From Gonocerus acuteangulatus (Eukaryota; Arthropoda; Insecta; Hemiptera; Coreidae): DNA of 64,000 nucleotides. Below, one piece after another: positions 1 through 10,726 of the stretch. The notes under the pieces were generated by a model. It was not told the DNA's origin and searched no databases. It saw only the letters and a program-made list of their open reading frames with translations. The position numbers and the translations under genes are program-made. Positions within the stretch are counted from its first letter, which is position 1. Each line of letters begins with the position of its first letter. Where the stretch lies: the NCBI GenBank assembly GCA_946811695.1, contig OX328124.1:60156754-60220753 (forward strand), given 5' to 3'.

Positions 1-626
1 TATGGACTGGACAGTTCAACTCTGGCCTCAAGGCTGTCTCATACACGGTGATGAAATCTCAAGATTTGGAATGCGCAGTCCAAATCATAAGATATTACTT
101 AGAAACGTCAACATTTCAGAACCCACGTCGCACGAAAATAACGGTGGTTCAAATTAGTTTGTCTGTGTAAATATACTTATATCTTATGATATAATATATG
201 GGATATAATTGTAAAGGATTCACATTAAATTTTTAATATGTCGATCTTAGCCTCCTAAAACGTCCAGTAGGTACTGGTTTCGTTCCTATAAGCGTGCTTA
301 TATCTGTTTTTCCTTTTGGCCCTTATGAGCTTCACGTAATAAATTCAAAAAGAAAGTTCCACGCTTCAGGTGTGATTTTAAAAGTCAAGTTAGTTTTTTG
401 TCCAAAATCACGAGAGAAAAATCATAACGCTTACGTTTTTGCGTTACTTGGCTTCCAAGTACACGTTTTATTAGTAATAGAATGTGGTAAATCAAATGAT
501 ACTATATCCATGTCCAACCGCTGTTGGAAAAACTAGTTTCTTCTTGAGATTTTCGGATAAATTCCTATTTATCTCTAAACCTATTGGGGAATCGTAGTAA
601 ATGTAAAGAGCGTATTCGAAAGCTTA
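1..626. other. AT-rich sequence, nothing recognised
   Basis: No coding, RNA or repeat signature is recognisable on either strand. An open frame of 80 codons at 294-536 has no family resemblance and looks like chance. Confidence 0.5.
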
Positions 627-1916
627 TTAACCTTTAAGTAGGAAGATGGGGTGTTCTCGGCACCCCATGACTTAATTACCTCTATATTTTCAATTTAAAG
701 ATTTTTAATCCTTTTCAACTCTTTTGTAGCTTCCTAAATAGTTTTTTTTTTCACATTGAGGTAGCACTCGCATCAGAAAAAACCTTATTTGTTTGTTTTT
801 TGGGTCTTTTATTGGCTTGGGGTGCTCACAGCACCCCACCTCCTTACTTACGTAACAAACATTTACAATATAATTTTTTGTTTCGACCCTCGTTTGACTT
901 TTTATGGGAAGAGAATCAAGATATAATGAAGAGGCGTTTTTAGTAAGTTTGTGAAGAGGATGGAGAAGTTGAGTTTATTGATTCGGACGAAGAGGAAAGA
1001 GATATTTCTGAAAAATCATTGCATGAAACATAAAGTGAACATTACGATGAAGAAATATTTTATAATCTACCAAAAGGTGATGTAGACATCAGTGACAAGA
1101 TGTGCGCTACATATCCTGTAGCTCGGTGTGTCCTCTGTCTTTTTAAGACTCCTCCACATAGCCGGCATTAACTCTCAGGCAATATATGTAGCAAATAATC
1201 CTACTACGAACTCTAGTGAGGGTCGACTTCTTAAGAGATATTGGGCTTAAACTGACTGAACCACAAATTGAAAAGAAAGCAACAGAATCTTAGATTTCAA
1301 AATACATCATGCGGCCAAAATGATCGGATGACCGGTCATGGGAAGATGAGCAGAATCAGCACCAAAAACGGAGAAAAGACGTTCTGGTTGATGCCTTAGA
1401 CACACGAAAAGAAAAGTTCAGATAATAAAACAACAATTTTTTGTTGTTTTTGTAAAACATTTAAGCATATGAATGACATGAAACAATTATGTTGTGGAGG
1501 TTTAGAGTATGCGATATGAAGTATTTTACAGATTAAATTTGTATACTTTCCAAAAATATTTTTTTTAAATAAGTACTCTTCATTTGTCTTCTTCTATCCC
1601 TTAATAATCAATTTTAACTTGATTAAGAATTTTTCATTATTCAACAAAGCCATATTTTTGATAACTGTATAAAAACAAAATTACAAATGAAGAAAAACGA
1701 TTACATTTTATTATTTAAAAAAATACCATATTTGAGCATTTTAATTAATTGTTTGGTTATATAACATTGGTTTATAGGTTTAAAAAAGTAAAAGAATAAA
1801 GAAGTTGCTAATTCTAAAACCCCTTTTCGTGGGGGGAATTTTTTTCACTAGGGTGTTGTGAGCACCCCACCACCCTACTTACGTTAGTGTAAACCACCTC
1901 CCTACCTAAGGGTTAA
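627..1916 (+). mobile_element. Decayed piggyBac-like DNA transposon bounded by TTAA
   Basis: TTAA occurs at 627-630 and 1913-1916, the target-site duplication of piggyBac transposons. The inner ends are imperfect terminal inverted repeats: CCTTTAAGTAGG on the left and, read inward on the minus strand, CCCTTAGGTAGGG on the right. Each end also carries a subterminal hairpin of the form GGGGTG-loop-CACCCC (about 649-667 and 1852-1868), and a third copy lies at about 820-838. Total length is 1.29 kb, shorter than an autonomous piggyBac (over 2 kb), so the interior is deleted. Weak transposase remains lie inside. The same first bases occur in the MITE at 4799-5007. Confidence 0.7.
953..1480 (+). 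pseudogene. Possible piggyBac-type transposase remnant
   Basis: Short open stretches separated by stops lie between the TTAA-bounded ends. The first (953-1170) is acidic (EEDGEVEFIDSDEEERD), as is common at the N-terminus of piggyBac transposases. A second (1222-1293) reads FLRDIGLKLTEPQIEKK, which resembles the late segment just before the cysteine-rich tail. A third (about 1425-1500) contains FCCFCKTF followed by another CC, which could be the residue of the C-terminal zinc-binding region. The DDE catalytic core is not visible. Similarity is by eye and weak; the element boundaries are the stronger evidence. Confidence 0.4.
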
Positions 1917-2315
1917 AGTTTTTACAAACAAGGTCCCTATGTGATTTTTGGATAGAGCAATCTTATTCGCACAAATCAAGGGCCTATATAGGAAATAATG
2001 TCGGGAGGGGCTGGGAAAATTTCGGGGGGGGGGCTGGGACCATTTTTGGGGTATGGAATACTAACAATTTAGAACTTGGAATAGTTTTAGGAAACTAAAA
2101 CGCTATTACACCTCAATTAAAATAAATTTCATGAACTAAGTGATCTTATTTAATTTATTTTTAAGGGTTTTATGACACATTTTTACCATCAAGTCAAAAT
2201 TTCGAGGGGGGTAGGAGCCCCCTCTGCCCCCCCCCTTATATACGCCCATGGCACAAATTGGTGCTTAAATGAAGTAATTTCCGCTTGGAATACTGCTAGT
2301 TTCTTGTTGTGGCTG
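1917..2315. other. Unannotated AT-rich sequence with G runs
   Basis: Contains runs of G near 2025-2035 and a C run at 2228-2236. No gene or transposon end is recognised. Confidence 0.4.
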
Positions 2316-2475
2316 CTAAAATCTTTCTTCTCTTTGAGATTCCATTTTACATTTGCTTACATTTTTCACGAAAGATCGAGACAGAACATTAACTGTTTCT
2401 ATTCTAAGCTTTCCATATGACACTAAGGATAATAACAGACACGCACTAAGATGAAGCAGTTCCTGAGATTCAGAC
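2316..2475 (-). repeat. Dispersed repeat family C, fragment
   Basis: Read on the minus strand this matches the first 150 bases of the family seen at 30915-31535 and 52435-53015: a CAGGAACTGC-type start, then CATCTTAG, then AGCTTAGAATAGAAACA, then TTTCGTGAAAAATGTAAGC. The family is unclassified. At least seven copies or fragments lie in this window. Confidence 0.65.
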
Positions 2476-3400
2476 TTTTTAAAATTCCTTTTAGCAGTAA
2501 ATACGTTTGTCAATAAATCGATGCACATACAAAAAGAAAGAAATTTGTAATATTTTTTTTTTTGTTTTTAGGATAGAACTTTCCTTATGCACGATTAGGA
2601 ATTCAAGTAGGAAAAGATGTTAATTATTTCGAATTAGAGTTGGCTAGTATCAATTATTTGAGCATTGTAGCAATTTAACCAACTAAAAACTAGCTTTTCA
2701 TCAGTGCATATTAGAAGGAGGTTTTGAAGTTTTTCCCCAAAATAACGAGACTTTGAAAAACAAAATATCTTTAAAATGTCTATACCAAGGTTTTTTTAAA
2801 TGATGCCAACGATAAGGAAACTTGATAGGACTTGGTGCGTAATACATATTATTGAAAAGAAAAGATTATGGTATACTCGAACAAGATTGGGATGAGAGAG
2901 CGAGGAGCAATGATGAAACTTTATAAAGGGAGGGGGATAAGAATATAAAAATATACGTTGATATTAAAAAAAAAAAAAATAGGTGTAGGAAGTAAAGGAA
3001 AAAATAATAATAAAAAAAAATGCTTATTAAAAAAAAGAAGAAAAAGTAAATAAAATAAGAAATAACATCATAAAACAAACAAAACATATTTAAAATTAAA
3101 CAAACAAAAAAAACTACAAAAAAAAGCAAACTAAACTTTTAATGATGTATTGGGATACATGCGTATTCTGATATCTTCACTTTCTTCACTAAAATTTCAT
3201 GGGAGGTCATTGCTGACTACCTATACTGGCCAGGTTCAAATAAGCATTTGTGTTGATTGGATTGCGCCAGCGCGCTGCAGCGCCAGACAAAATAATCGGC
3301 AATAAAATTAGTAAGTCAAAATCAAATAATAATCAGTTATTATATGCTGAAATGTATTTTATAACTTAAACCTTAAATTTCAGTGTCATTTTCTATTTAG
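2476..3400. other. AT-rich intergenic or intronic sequence
   Basis: Low-complexity A-rich DNA at 2930-3130 gives a spurious minus-strand frame of F, I and Y residues. The last 20 bases form a pyrimidine-rich splice-acceptor-like sequence that leads into the candidate exon at 3401. Confidence 0.4.
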
Positions 3401-3542
3401 ATTATTAAATGTAGACTTTAAAGGTGAAACGTCAAGGAGAAAAAGCAAATCTGCTGTAGGAAAGCGAATATTTTTGGATGTTGTTCCCAATAGAGTGGAA
3501 GAGCCACTTGGATTTGGGTCAAGGCTGCGTCCTAATTCATAA
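3401..3542 (+). CDS. Candidate terminal coding exon of an unrecognised host gene
   Basis: A 46-codon frame runs from position 3402 to a TAA at 3540-3542. It directly follows the acceptor-like sequence TCATTTTCTATTTAG ending at 3400. The predicted C-terminus is hydrophilic with a basic cluster (GETSRRKSKSAVGKR), then IFLDVVPNRVEEP, ending LGFGSRLRPNS. Residue composition looks like ordinary protein rather than the low-complexity translations elsewhere in the window, and the surrounding frames are closed. AATAAA-type signals lie about 250 bases downstream near 3790-3800. I do not recognise the family. No upstream exon with a matching phase could be found, so this may be chance. Confidence 0.35.
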
Positions 3543-4798
3543 GCCCATCCGATCGCGTCCACCTTGAATGATTCCTAGTGTAATACGCACTTGTATCTAC
3601 ACTACATTCACAAAACATCTTTATAAAATACTCTTAAAGTCACAACTTAACTCTTGCTTGTATTCGAATTAATTTGCATTATTTTTTTCATTGTAAAGTT
3701 GTACAATTCTCCTGGTTCAGGTTTAATTATAATAGGCTTTTTCAGTTTCATGAATCAAGGTCAGTTAAAAGCAGAATCTTATAACTACAGAACTAATAAA
3801 TAAAATATAAAACTAGCTAACACTAAAATCCTAAGCCAAAATTACTTCTAAAAAAATAACTCTTTATTAATCATCAAAATAAAGATATCTTAAATCGAGT
3901 AAAGCTATAAATAGGTTCTTAAATAACTACTTCATTATTCGCGAATTTTTGTCTTATTGACAAGTCTAAATTTAAACTAAGAAGTCCAGGTATTAATCAA
4001 TATTACATCTGATCAAACAGCTCATTAAATATAAGTTTAATGGCCGCTTGAGAATACAAAAGAAAAAAAAAATAGAGCAAGTATCAACGACTAGCAGATG
4101 TTGAGGACTAAGACAGAAGAAAACAATTAATACCTATACATAACAACGTATACTGTCCATATGTTTCTTCTGTAAAATTCAGCTTCAAATATTTTAAATG
4201 TTAACATAATTTTGATTTCAATAGACTGATAGGTACAAGTTTATTTATTTTACAGAGTTAATGTATTTATTGTATGAGTGTGTTGAGTGTTGGTTTGAAT
4301 ATACAGCGAGACAGTATTTATTATGTACTGTGTGTGTGTGTGTGTACTAGTATGTTCGTAAGTTTGGGCCTTAATGTAAATATTTAAATAGACACTTATA
4401 TTTAGGTTTAATGGCCAACATATTATATGGTAAAAGCTACTAACACAATTTACCTAGGTAAAGGCTTAGAGATAATATATAATCAATATAGGTTTATTTT
4501 TTAAGAAAGGCCCAAATATATTGCCTTGTCATATTTTAAGAAAAATCAAAATAAACAAATGAGATAAAATGTAACTGGGACTGAAAATCCATTCCAAAAA
4601 ATGAAAAAAAAAGGAAGAAATAGGAACTAATAAATGGGACAGAATGGAAACCAAAGCGTAATAAACCCCATTTTCACTTTGATCATGTGTCCGGTTGAAA
4701 TGGACTCTTAAACTTGAGAATCATTAGGTCATTTAGTTAGAAATGGATCGATAGCTCATTTCATCTCAACGTGATGGGTCATTTATAGCATCCTTTCT
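3543..4798. other. Non-coding AT-rich sequence with a short GT microsatellite
   Basis: If the exon at 3401 is real, the first 250-300 bases would be its 3' UTR. A (GT)n tract lies at about 4328-4345. Nothing else is recognised. Confidence 0.4.
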
Positions 4799-5007
4799 TT
4801 AACCTTTAAGTACTGAGGTATGGTCCCTGGGACCTTATGGTAGCCATTTCTAGAAATCCCCCCTACTATTTCCCTCTTGATTGCACACTATCAATGAACA
4901 TATAATTTCTTTCAAATTTCAGTAAACAAAAGGGAAATAGTAGGGGAGATTTCTAGAAACGGCTACCATAAGGTCCCAGGGACTATACCTCAGTACTTAA
5001 AGGTTAA
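4799..5007. mobile_element. piggyBac-type MITE with TTAA duplication and about 72-bp inverted ends
   Basis: TTAA at 4799-4802 and 5004-5007 flanks a 201-bp element. Both ends begin CCTTTAAGTACTGAGGTAT, and the inverted match continues for about 72 bases through ...CTACTATTTCCCT with only a few mismatches (about 4803-4874 against 4932-5003). There is no coding capacity. TTAA duplications are diagnostic of the piggyBac superfamily. The first ten bases match the left end of the larger element at 627, so that lineage may have mobilised it. Confidence 0.85.
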
Positions 5008-5148
5008 AAGTGCTCGTTATAAGGCCTTAACAAACAGGAAACACATCGAATTGCAAGAGAAGCAAATTCTAAGTTTCATAGATTGGTAATACAAAAGGCT
5101 CAAGAAAAAAGTAGATTGCGAAAAAAAATCGCAGAATGAGATGAAGAT
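5008..5148. other. Short unannotated spacer
   Basis: A-rich sequence between the MITE and the Penelope-type terminus; no signature seen. Confidence 0.4.
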
Positions 5149-5384
5149 AGTTAGCCTTGAGATGATAAGAATTCAGGAGGATTCGGCTAGGAGAAAAGTA
5201 AAAGTCAGATTTTCAGAAAAACATCAATACTCCGAAAGTTTCGGCATGCTCTTTGGCTGTCTTTTAGCACTTTCCTCCGAAGGAAAGTAGCTATTGAGGT
5301 TGGACTCATGACGGAATTTTTGAAAAATTTCTTCAAATCTTTATCGATCCTACCTAGTAGACACCGAAAATGACCCCCGTTAAA

Positions 5385-5387
<3 letters not shown>
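5149..5387 (+). mobile_element. Penelope-like terminus (family D)
   Basis: It begins AGTTAGCC and runs through GATTCGGCTAGGAGAAAA to GTTTCGGCATGCTCTTTGG. This is the GTTTCG...CTT(C)-type signature common at Penelope-like and related terminal repeats. It matches 49073-49200 and the palindrome at 61952-62136. The last 130 bases (5255-5387) also match, inverted, the sequence at 50034-50160. Confidence 0.5.

Positions 5388-5454
<67 letters not shown>
5388..5454. repeat. (TA)n microsatellite
   Basis: Uninterrupted TA dinucleotides for about 66 bases, between the family D terminus and the 143-bp repeat array, as in the mirror copy at 49936-50033. Confidence 0.97.
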
Positions 5455-5457
<3 letters not shown>

Positions 5458-6165
5458 TGTTAACACGATAGCGGCCAGAGTTTTTGTTTTTTCGTCACGA
5501 AACTTGGTATATAGCATTCAATTAGCAAACGATTGAACGAGTTCGTTAACCACCAAAATCGGTCCACCGGAAGGGGGGTTTACCCCGAACCCAAAACACT
5601 AATTTGACCATTTCAGCTGTAATATTTGTTATATTTCAACGAAACTTGGTATTCGTAGTGGTAATATAGAGAGAAAAGAGAGATATAAAAATGAACTAAA
5701 TCGGTTCATAAGGAGGGGGGGTTTACTCCGGACCCACAATACCAATTCGCCACTACCAACCGTGATTTTTGGTCTATTTCGACGAAACTCGGTATTCATA
5801 GTGGTAATCTACAGGTAAATATGTGTTGTAAAAATAAACTAAATCGGTTCATTAGAAGGGGGGGGGTTTACTCCAGACCCACAATACCAATTCGCCACTA
5901 CCAACCGTGATTTTTGGTATATTTCGACGAAACTCGGTATTCGTAGTGGTAATCTACAGGTAAATATGTGTTGTAAAAATAAACTAAATCGGTTCATTAG
6001 GAGGGGGGGTTAACTCCGGACCCAAATTACTAATATACTCATACTGGTCGTAATTTCTGCTGTATTGTAACGAAACGCGGTATACGTCGTGGGTAACTCA
6101 TGAGAAAGAAGTGTTGTAAAAATGAGCTGAATCGGTCAATCGGAAAGGGGGGTTTACTTTGTAAT
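5455..6165 (+). repeat. Array of five diverged about 143-bp units (family F)
   Basis: The landmark CGAAACTTGGTAT (or CGAAACTCGGTAT) starts at 5498, 5640, 5783, 5928 and 6071, giving spacings of 142-145. Each unit also carries a TAAATCGGTTCAT-like box and a GGGGGGTTTACTCC box. Units 3 and 4 are nearly identical and the outer units are diverged. An inverted copy of the whole array lies at 49371-49935. Diverged copies lie at 26200-26735 and 54690-55010. Confidence 0.9.
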
Positions 6166-6522
6166 CTATTTCAATAGAAAAGCCAGCCAGATATAGGTTC
6201 ACAAAGGCGCCGCAAGGAGCGCTTTCTACAACTAGAGGGACTGTATCCGGTTCCTGCGTTAGATCAAAATACGATAATATGAGGTTTTTTGTATTTATTA
6301 CGTAGTGTAGTAGGTACCATGTGTAAACATAACTCTGGAAGCAAATTAATAATTTATCAGTTACTCATTACAAAATTAAAAGAGAACTATTCATGTTTTT
6401 ATTTTATTTATGTAGGATATTTTAAGCAAATTGTTCTAGAAAGCAGTCTACACTAGCCAAATTCTGAGGAAAGTGCTTAGTTATGCAGCTCCTGCGTGAC
6501 GGACTTTTTATATATATATAGA
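6166..6522 (+). repeat. Tail of family F
   Basis: Non-repetitive 3' flank of the array, ending with GTTATGCAGCTCCTGCGTGA and then TATATATATA. The same tail, diverged, occurs at about 26650-26735 and 55960-56040, so it belongs to the dispersed element rather than to the insertion site. Confidence 0.55.
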
Positions 6523-7305
6523 CTAGCTGTTACCCGGCGTGCTACGCTACACCTACTTTCTGCATCTATAAAAGCAAAAATAAATTAGAAACCAAATAAT
6601 TAATATTAAAATCTGTAACAATTTGAGTTCATTGTTTCGAACTCGTGATCTCCGAACTGTGAGTTATAGACGATTTTAACCTATCCTATGACTCTACCCG
6701 TGTCAAGACCTACCTGTGTGCCCGTTTGACCGATTTTGATCAAACGGTGTGGATTTGCATAAGGAACAAACATACTGACAGACAGCTGGTAGACGTTTTT
6801 GACCTAGCCTATGACACTCCCAGTATCACGACCTACCTGTGTGCTAAGTTTGGTCAAAATCAGAAGCAGGGTGTGGATTTGTATAAGGGACAAACATACA
6901 GACAGACAGCTTTTAGAAATTGTTGACTTAGCGTACGAGACTTCCTGTATCAAGACCTACCATTATTCCAAGTTTGGTCAAAATCGGTCAAACGGTGTGG
7001 ATTTGTATAAGGAACAAACATACTGATAGACGTTTTTGACCTAGCCTATGACACTCCCAGTATCACGACCTACCTGTGTGCCAAGTTTGGTCAAAATTGG
7101 AAGAGGGTGTGGATTTGTATAAGGAACAACCATACAGACAGACAGCTCGTAGAAATTTTTGGCTTAGCCTAAGAGACTTCCTGTATCAAGACCTACCATT
7201 ATTCCAAGTTTGGTCAAAATCGGTCAAACGGTGTGGATTTGTATAAGGAACAAACAAACAAACAAACAGACAGTAACGTGATTTTTATATATATATATAT
7301 ATAGA
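6523..7305 (-). mobile_element. Short Helitron-like non-autonomous element
   Basis: Read on the minus strand the element starts TCTATATATATA...AAAAATCAC and ends with a hairpin (GGTGTAGCGTAGCACGCC), then GGGTAACAG, then CTAG followed by T. A 5' TC, a 3' CTAG and a short hairpin 10-15 bases before the end are the Helitron pattern. There is no Rep or helicase coding. Both ends match the 4.3-kb element at 21380-25704. The base before the TC is G rather than the expected A, so the 5' boundary is less sure. Confidence 0.6.
6670..7260 (+). repeat. Internal tandem repeat of the Helitron-like element, about 123 bp
   Basis: About five imperfect units contain CAAGTTTGGTCAAAAT, CGGTGTGGATTTGTATAAGG and AACAAACATACAGACAGACAG. 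Spacing is about 123 bases, with one unit of about 111. Two unit types alternate (CCTATGACACTCCCAGTATC and an AGACTTCCTGTATC form). Short open frames here are by-products of the repeat. Confidence 0.8.
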
Positions 7306-8897
7306 CTAGTATGTAATTTTATTTTGACATTTTATAGGTTGAAAAATTATTCAAATAACATAATAAGACAAAAAATCTTGTAACACGACTAGACGTAACG
7401 TAGGCTTATAATGTACAGGATATACATATATATACACACATATGTATGTGCCTATATGCGTAAGTAAATCAATGGATTTATTAAAAACATAAAATTATAA
7501 TAATAATGGGCAACTTTTATTTCTATTTATAGGGCTTTGACTGCTATGATCATTAGCACCCAAAAACACTTTATCGATTAGCTTGTTGTCATCTACAGTA
7601 CATGTTCGTCATCAACAACTTTACTGTATAATATTATTAATTACTTCTAATTATATTATGACACATTTATGATTTAATGTTTCCTTAATTGTTGTATTCA
7701 CCATTATTGATTTTTTTTCCACTATCAACACGCATACCACTGGTTAAGAAACGTGGGAATGGACAATAATCACTTACATTTTTCATTAGAATACAAGTAA
7801 AAAATGAGTCTGATTTTACGCAACACGTCATCTTATTAATTTAATTTATATAATCTTTAAATTTTACCGTCCATTATTATTTAATTTATAATCTAATCTA
7901 TGCATATAATAAAAATGTTTTGGAGTACAGTCTAAATGGAAGATATATGAGAAAAAATATTATTGGGGTCTTTATCAACGCAATAGCACCCAAAACAATG
8001 ATTGTTAGCATTTTTGTCTGTGCGTTTGTGCCATTAATCTCAGAAACGGCTTACCTGATTTAGATGTGGTTTTCCCTAATATATTGTGGTAAGCTTTACT
8101 TGACATTTAGTGTTTGTTTCTTGTCAATCGATTCATAAATAACAATGTTTTGTCAATGTAAAGAATCATGTCGACGTTTGTAGGTTATAGCCGAGAGCCG
8201 TGCCGCTGCTTCCAATTATAGGCAATTAATTATTAAATAATGTCATACATATTAATGCAACAGTATTTTAAAGATAAAAAATAACAGCAGCCATTAGGTG
8301 AAATTGATCGACCAAAAATATATTATCTTTTTAATAGGTTACAGTAACAGATCATTCAACACTCAATCAATAAAATAATTGACAGACGTAGGCTTTTGGA
8401 ATGTAACATAATAGAATTTTGTTCCTAATAATTTAAGGAGAATGAAATAGTTTTAGTGACAAATGGTAAGAAACTAAAATAAATAAATGTCATTGAATTG
8501 AATATACAGTTTCAAAATTGGGACAGTTAATTATTAGGGATATTAGAAGTTCCCCGTTTAAAGGCGGATATGCACTCAAAGTTTGTCTCATCTAGTCATT
8601 CCGAAAGAATGTGCTAATCGCCCTGAATGTATAAAAGATACAAACCTAATTTCTCTGCCTATAAACTGTATTTTTAATCACGTCAGTGTACGTGACGGTG
8701 AGAACGTCCCACTTGATGTGAAAGTACTAGCTAATGGTGGCTCACAGATTTGAATCACTATACCCAAGACGATTTTGGGTTTCTAGAAAATTTCCTCCAT
8801 ACCAATAAGGCGGAAAACTCGCTATCACGCAGTCTGGAAGTGCAAAAGAATAATGTGGGGGTTTCATACGCCACTGATCAAGAAACAATTCGACATT

Positions 8898-8899
<2 letters not shown>
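7306..8899. other. Non-coding sequence
   Basis: AT-rich with no recognised gene. The stretch 8010-8090 (TTTTTGTCTGTGCGTTTGTG then CTCAGAAACGGCTTACCTGA) resembles the 5' part of Helitron-like non-autonomous repeats in other invertebrates, but no ends can be set. Confidence 0.35.
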
Positions 8900-8964
<65 letters not shown>

Positions 8965-8973
8965 TCGCTTTTT
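8900..8973. repeat. (TA)n microsatellite
   Basis: About 70 bases of nearly pure TA. Open frames across it are artefacts of YIYI codons. Confidence 0.97.
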
Positions 8974-9039
8974 GGATACGTAAGGGGTAGGTAAAAAATT
9001 AGTCCTTCATTTTTCTTTTTCTTTTGTACCACATAATTA

Positions 9040-9540
9040 TTAGCCCTACATGTTTTGTGGACTTAGTGCCTCCTCCTCAGGAAACATAAAATCCTCGCGT
9101 GTGGTCAGCTTGCAACCCACAGTAAGATTGATATTCAAATATATATATATATATCACTTTTTCTTTTTCCTTTTTTTTGGCGGAGGGTCGATGAAGCAGA
9201 ACACCATTCGTTTTTGTTCAACTACTTTATTTTATCTATTTTGCCCGACATTGACATCGTCAATGCCGTATTACTCAAGCCAGTATACATGACGAGAGGA
9301 CTTCCTGATAAGGAAAGCCCCTGAAGAGGTGCGAGCAAGGCACGAAACATGTCGGGCAAAATAGATAAAATAAAGTAGTTGAACAAAAACGAATTGTGTT
9401 CTGCTTCATCGACCCTCCGCAAAAAAAAAAAAAAAAAAAAAAAAAATGAAAAATAACAAGTGAAAAAAATATAATTTGGGTCATATTCAGAACAATTAAT
9501 ATATATATATATATATATATACCCATTTTTATACACATTC
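9040..9540. mobile_element. Penelope-like terminal segment with 72-bp inverted repeats (family A)
   Basis: Arms at 9180-9251 and 9349-9420 are inverted copies starting GCGGAGGGTCGATGAAGC and containing CAACTACTTTATTTTATCTA. Between them lies the Penelope-type box, minus strand GTTTCGTGCCTTGCTCGCAC then CTCTTCAGG. Poly-A (9421-9446), an AATTTGGGTCATATTCAG box and (TA)n follow. The same order of modules borders the RT-bearing pair at 56890-60323, so this is an orphan terminus of that element. No coding sequence remains. A related box (GTTTTGTGGACTTAGTGCC then CCTCCTCAGG) lies at 9049-9080. Confidence 0.7.
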
Positions 9541-9685
9541 GAACCTCCGCTATTTTGGTGATCTATGTGTTCTGAAACGGGATATGTCCTAGTGAGCACT
9601 TCGGGACTCGTGTCACTTTCGTTCAACGTCATAAGCGGGCCTCCTCCCTATGGAGGGAGGAGGGACGAAACGGGCTAAAACTAAT
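9540..9685 (+). repeat. Dispersed repeat family G, fragment
   Basis: Landmarks are GGTGATCTATGTGTTCTG, then GTGAGCACTT, then CCTCCCTATGGAGGGAGG, then GACGAAACGGGCTAAAACT. Related fragments occur at 13690-13800, 50575-50670 and 50925-51010, always ending with a CCCTATGGG box and CGCGCTAAAA or similar. Unclassified. Confidence 0.5.
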
Positions 9686-10699
9686 TTTTATTTGAAAATG
9701 TATTTTTATTAACTATAGAGGCTGAACTCCTTGTCCTGAGCCTTGTTAAAGAATATACAGTCATTACTGCAAATTATAAGCTATTAAACCTCCTCTAATA
9801 TCTACTGAACTCTTTGGGACTAACAGTGTTTCCCAAAGATTGTAAGCAATATATTAATATTACAAATATACAAAATAATATATACAAAGTAGTAATACAA
9901 TTCTTTCTCGTTGAAAGAAGAAGAAATATTTCAAAACAATATTCATCATCCTTCTTGCTTCTTAACCTTGCATATCTTTTCAGTTGCGAGAAAGTTAATG
10001 GATGCTTGCTTAATACCTCCGAACCTTCAAAATCAGCAGTTATGCTTTTACGATTTAATGTTTTCGAAAGGCATTACGGACTTTCTCACGGTACTTCATT
10101 TCAAAGGGACGTTATTAACTTTTTTCGGTATGTTATTATATTTTATTTAATTCGTGCAATAAACGTCTCGCCTTGCTCCGAGACCATGTTTTTTTTTTTT
10201 TTTTTTTCATGTTCATAAAATTACGATTTAAAATGTACCTTCAGTGAAACTTAATGTACGTTTAATGTTTCCGTTTTAACATTTTACGTCTCTTTTTATT
10301 ATCAGCGCAGGGGGATGGAGTTTTTAAAATTATGATGAGATAGAGGCACACATTTGATATTCCCTTGTGGGTTAGAAACTTTATTTAGCAACTTTTGTGG
10401 TCTTACGATATCATTTAGGACCATTTTCGTTAACGAATTTCTTGGACCTTAGAATTTTGAATTCTATGACATCTGCCTGATCTTTATAAAATTAATTGTA
10501 ATTATTTTTGTTTGGCACAAATATGAGTTTCAGGTGATGAGATAGCATTTACCGTTCTCATGGCTATTTCTGAATTAATTATATTCAAAGTGTTTTTGAT
10601 GTTAAAGGGGACAGAAAGTGTATCGGGGCTTATGGGTCAAGAAGTAATCCAGAAGTTGGAGTTTACTCCTGAAACAAATTATTTTAAATATCTTTATTT
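9686..10699. other. Non-coding sequence with unconvincing open frames
   Basis: Frames of 134 codons (9814-10218) and 79 codons (9911-10150) overlap on the plus strand. Neither resembles a known protein, and the longer one ends in a poly-T tract (10188-10208). The region is probably non-coding or an unrecognised relic. Confidence 0.35.
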
Positions 10700-10726
10700 G
10701 CTAATTTTACAATACACCAAGTACTA

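Noticed and set aside
2866..3129. 87-codon minus-strand hydrophobic frame
   Set aside because: Comes from A-rich low-complexity DNA; the residues are almost only F, I, Y, L and S.
6726..7026. Two frames containing VWICIRxKHTDRQL and KFGQN blocks
   Set aside because: They follow the 123-bp tandem repeat in shifting frames. Peptide repetition reflects DNA repetition.
8742..9032. Frames with long IYIY runs (also at 14830-15071, 45678, 49790, 56815, 62354)
   Set aside because: Translations of (TA)n microsatellites, not proteins.
9222..9632. 136-codon minus-strand frame
   Set aside because: Runs across a Penelope terminus, poly-A and (TA)n; a by-product of the element.
9814..10218. 134-codon plus-strand frame
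   Set aside because: No recognisable domain, overlaps another frame, and ends in a poly-T tract. Left as unannotated sequence.
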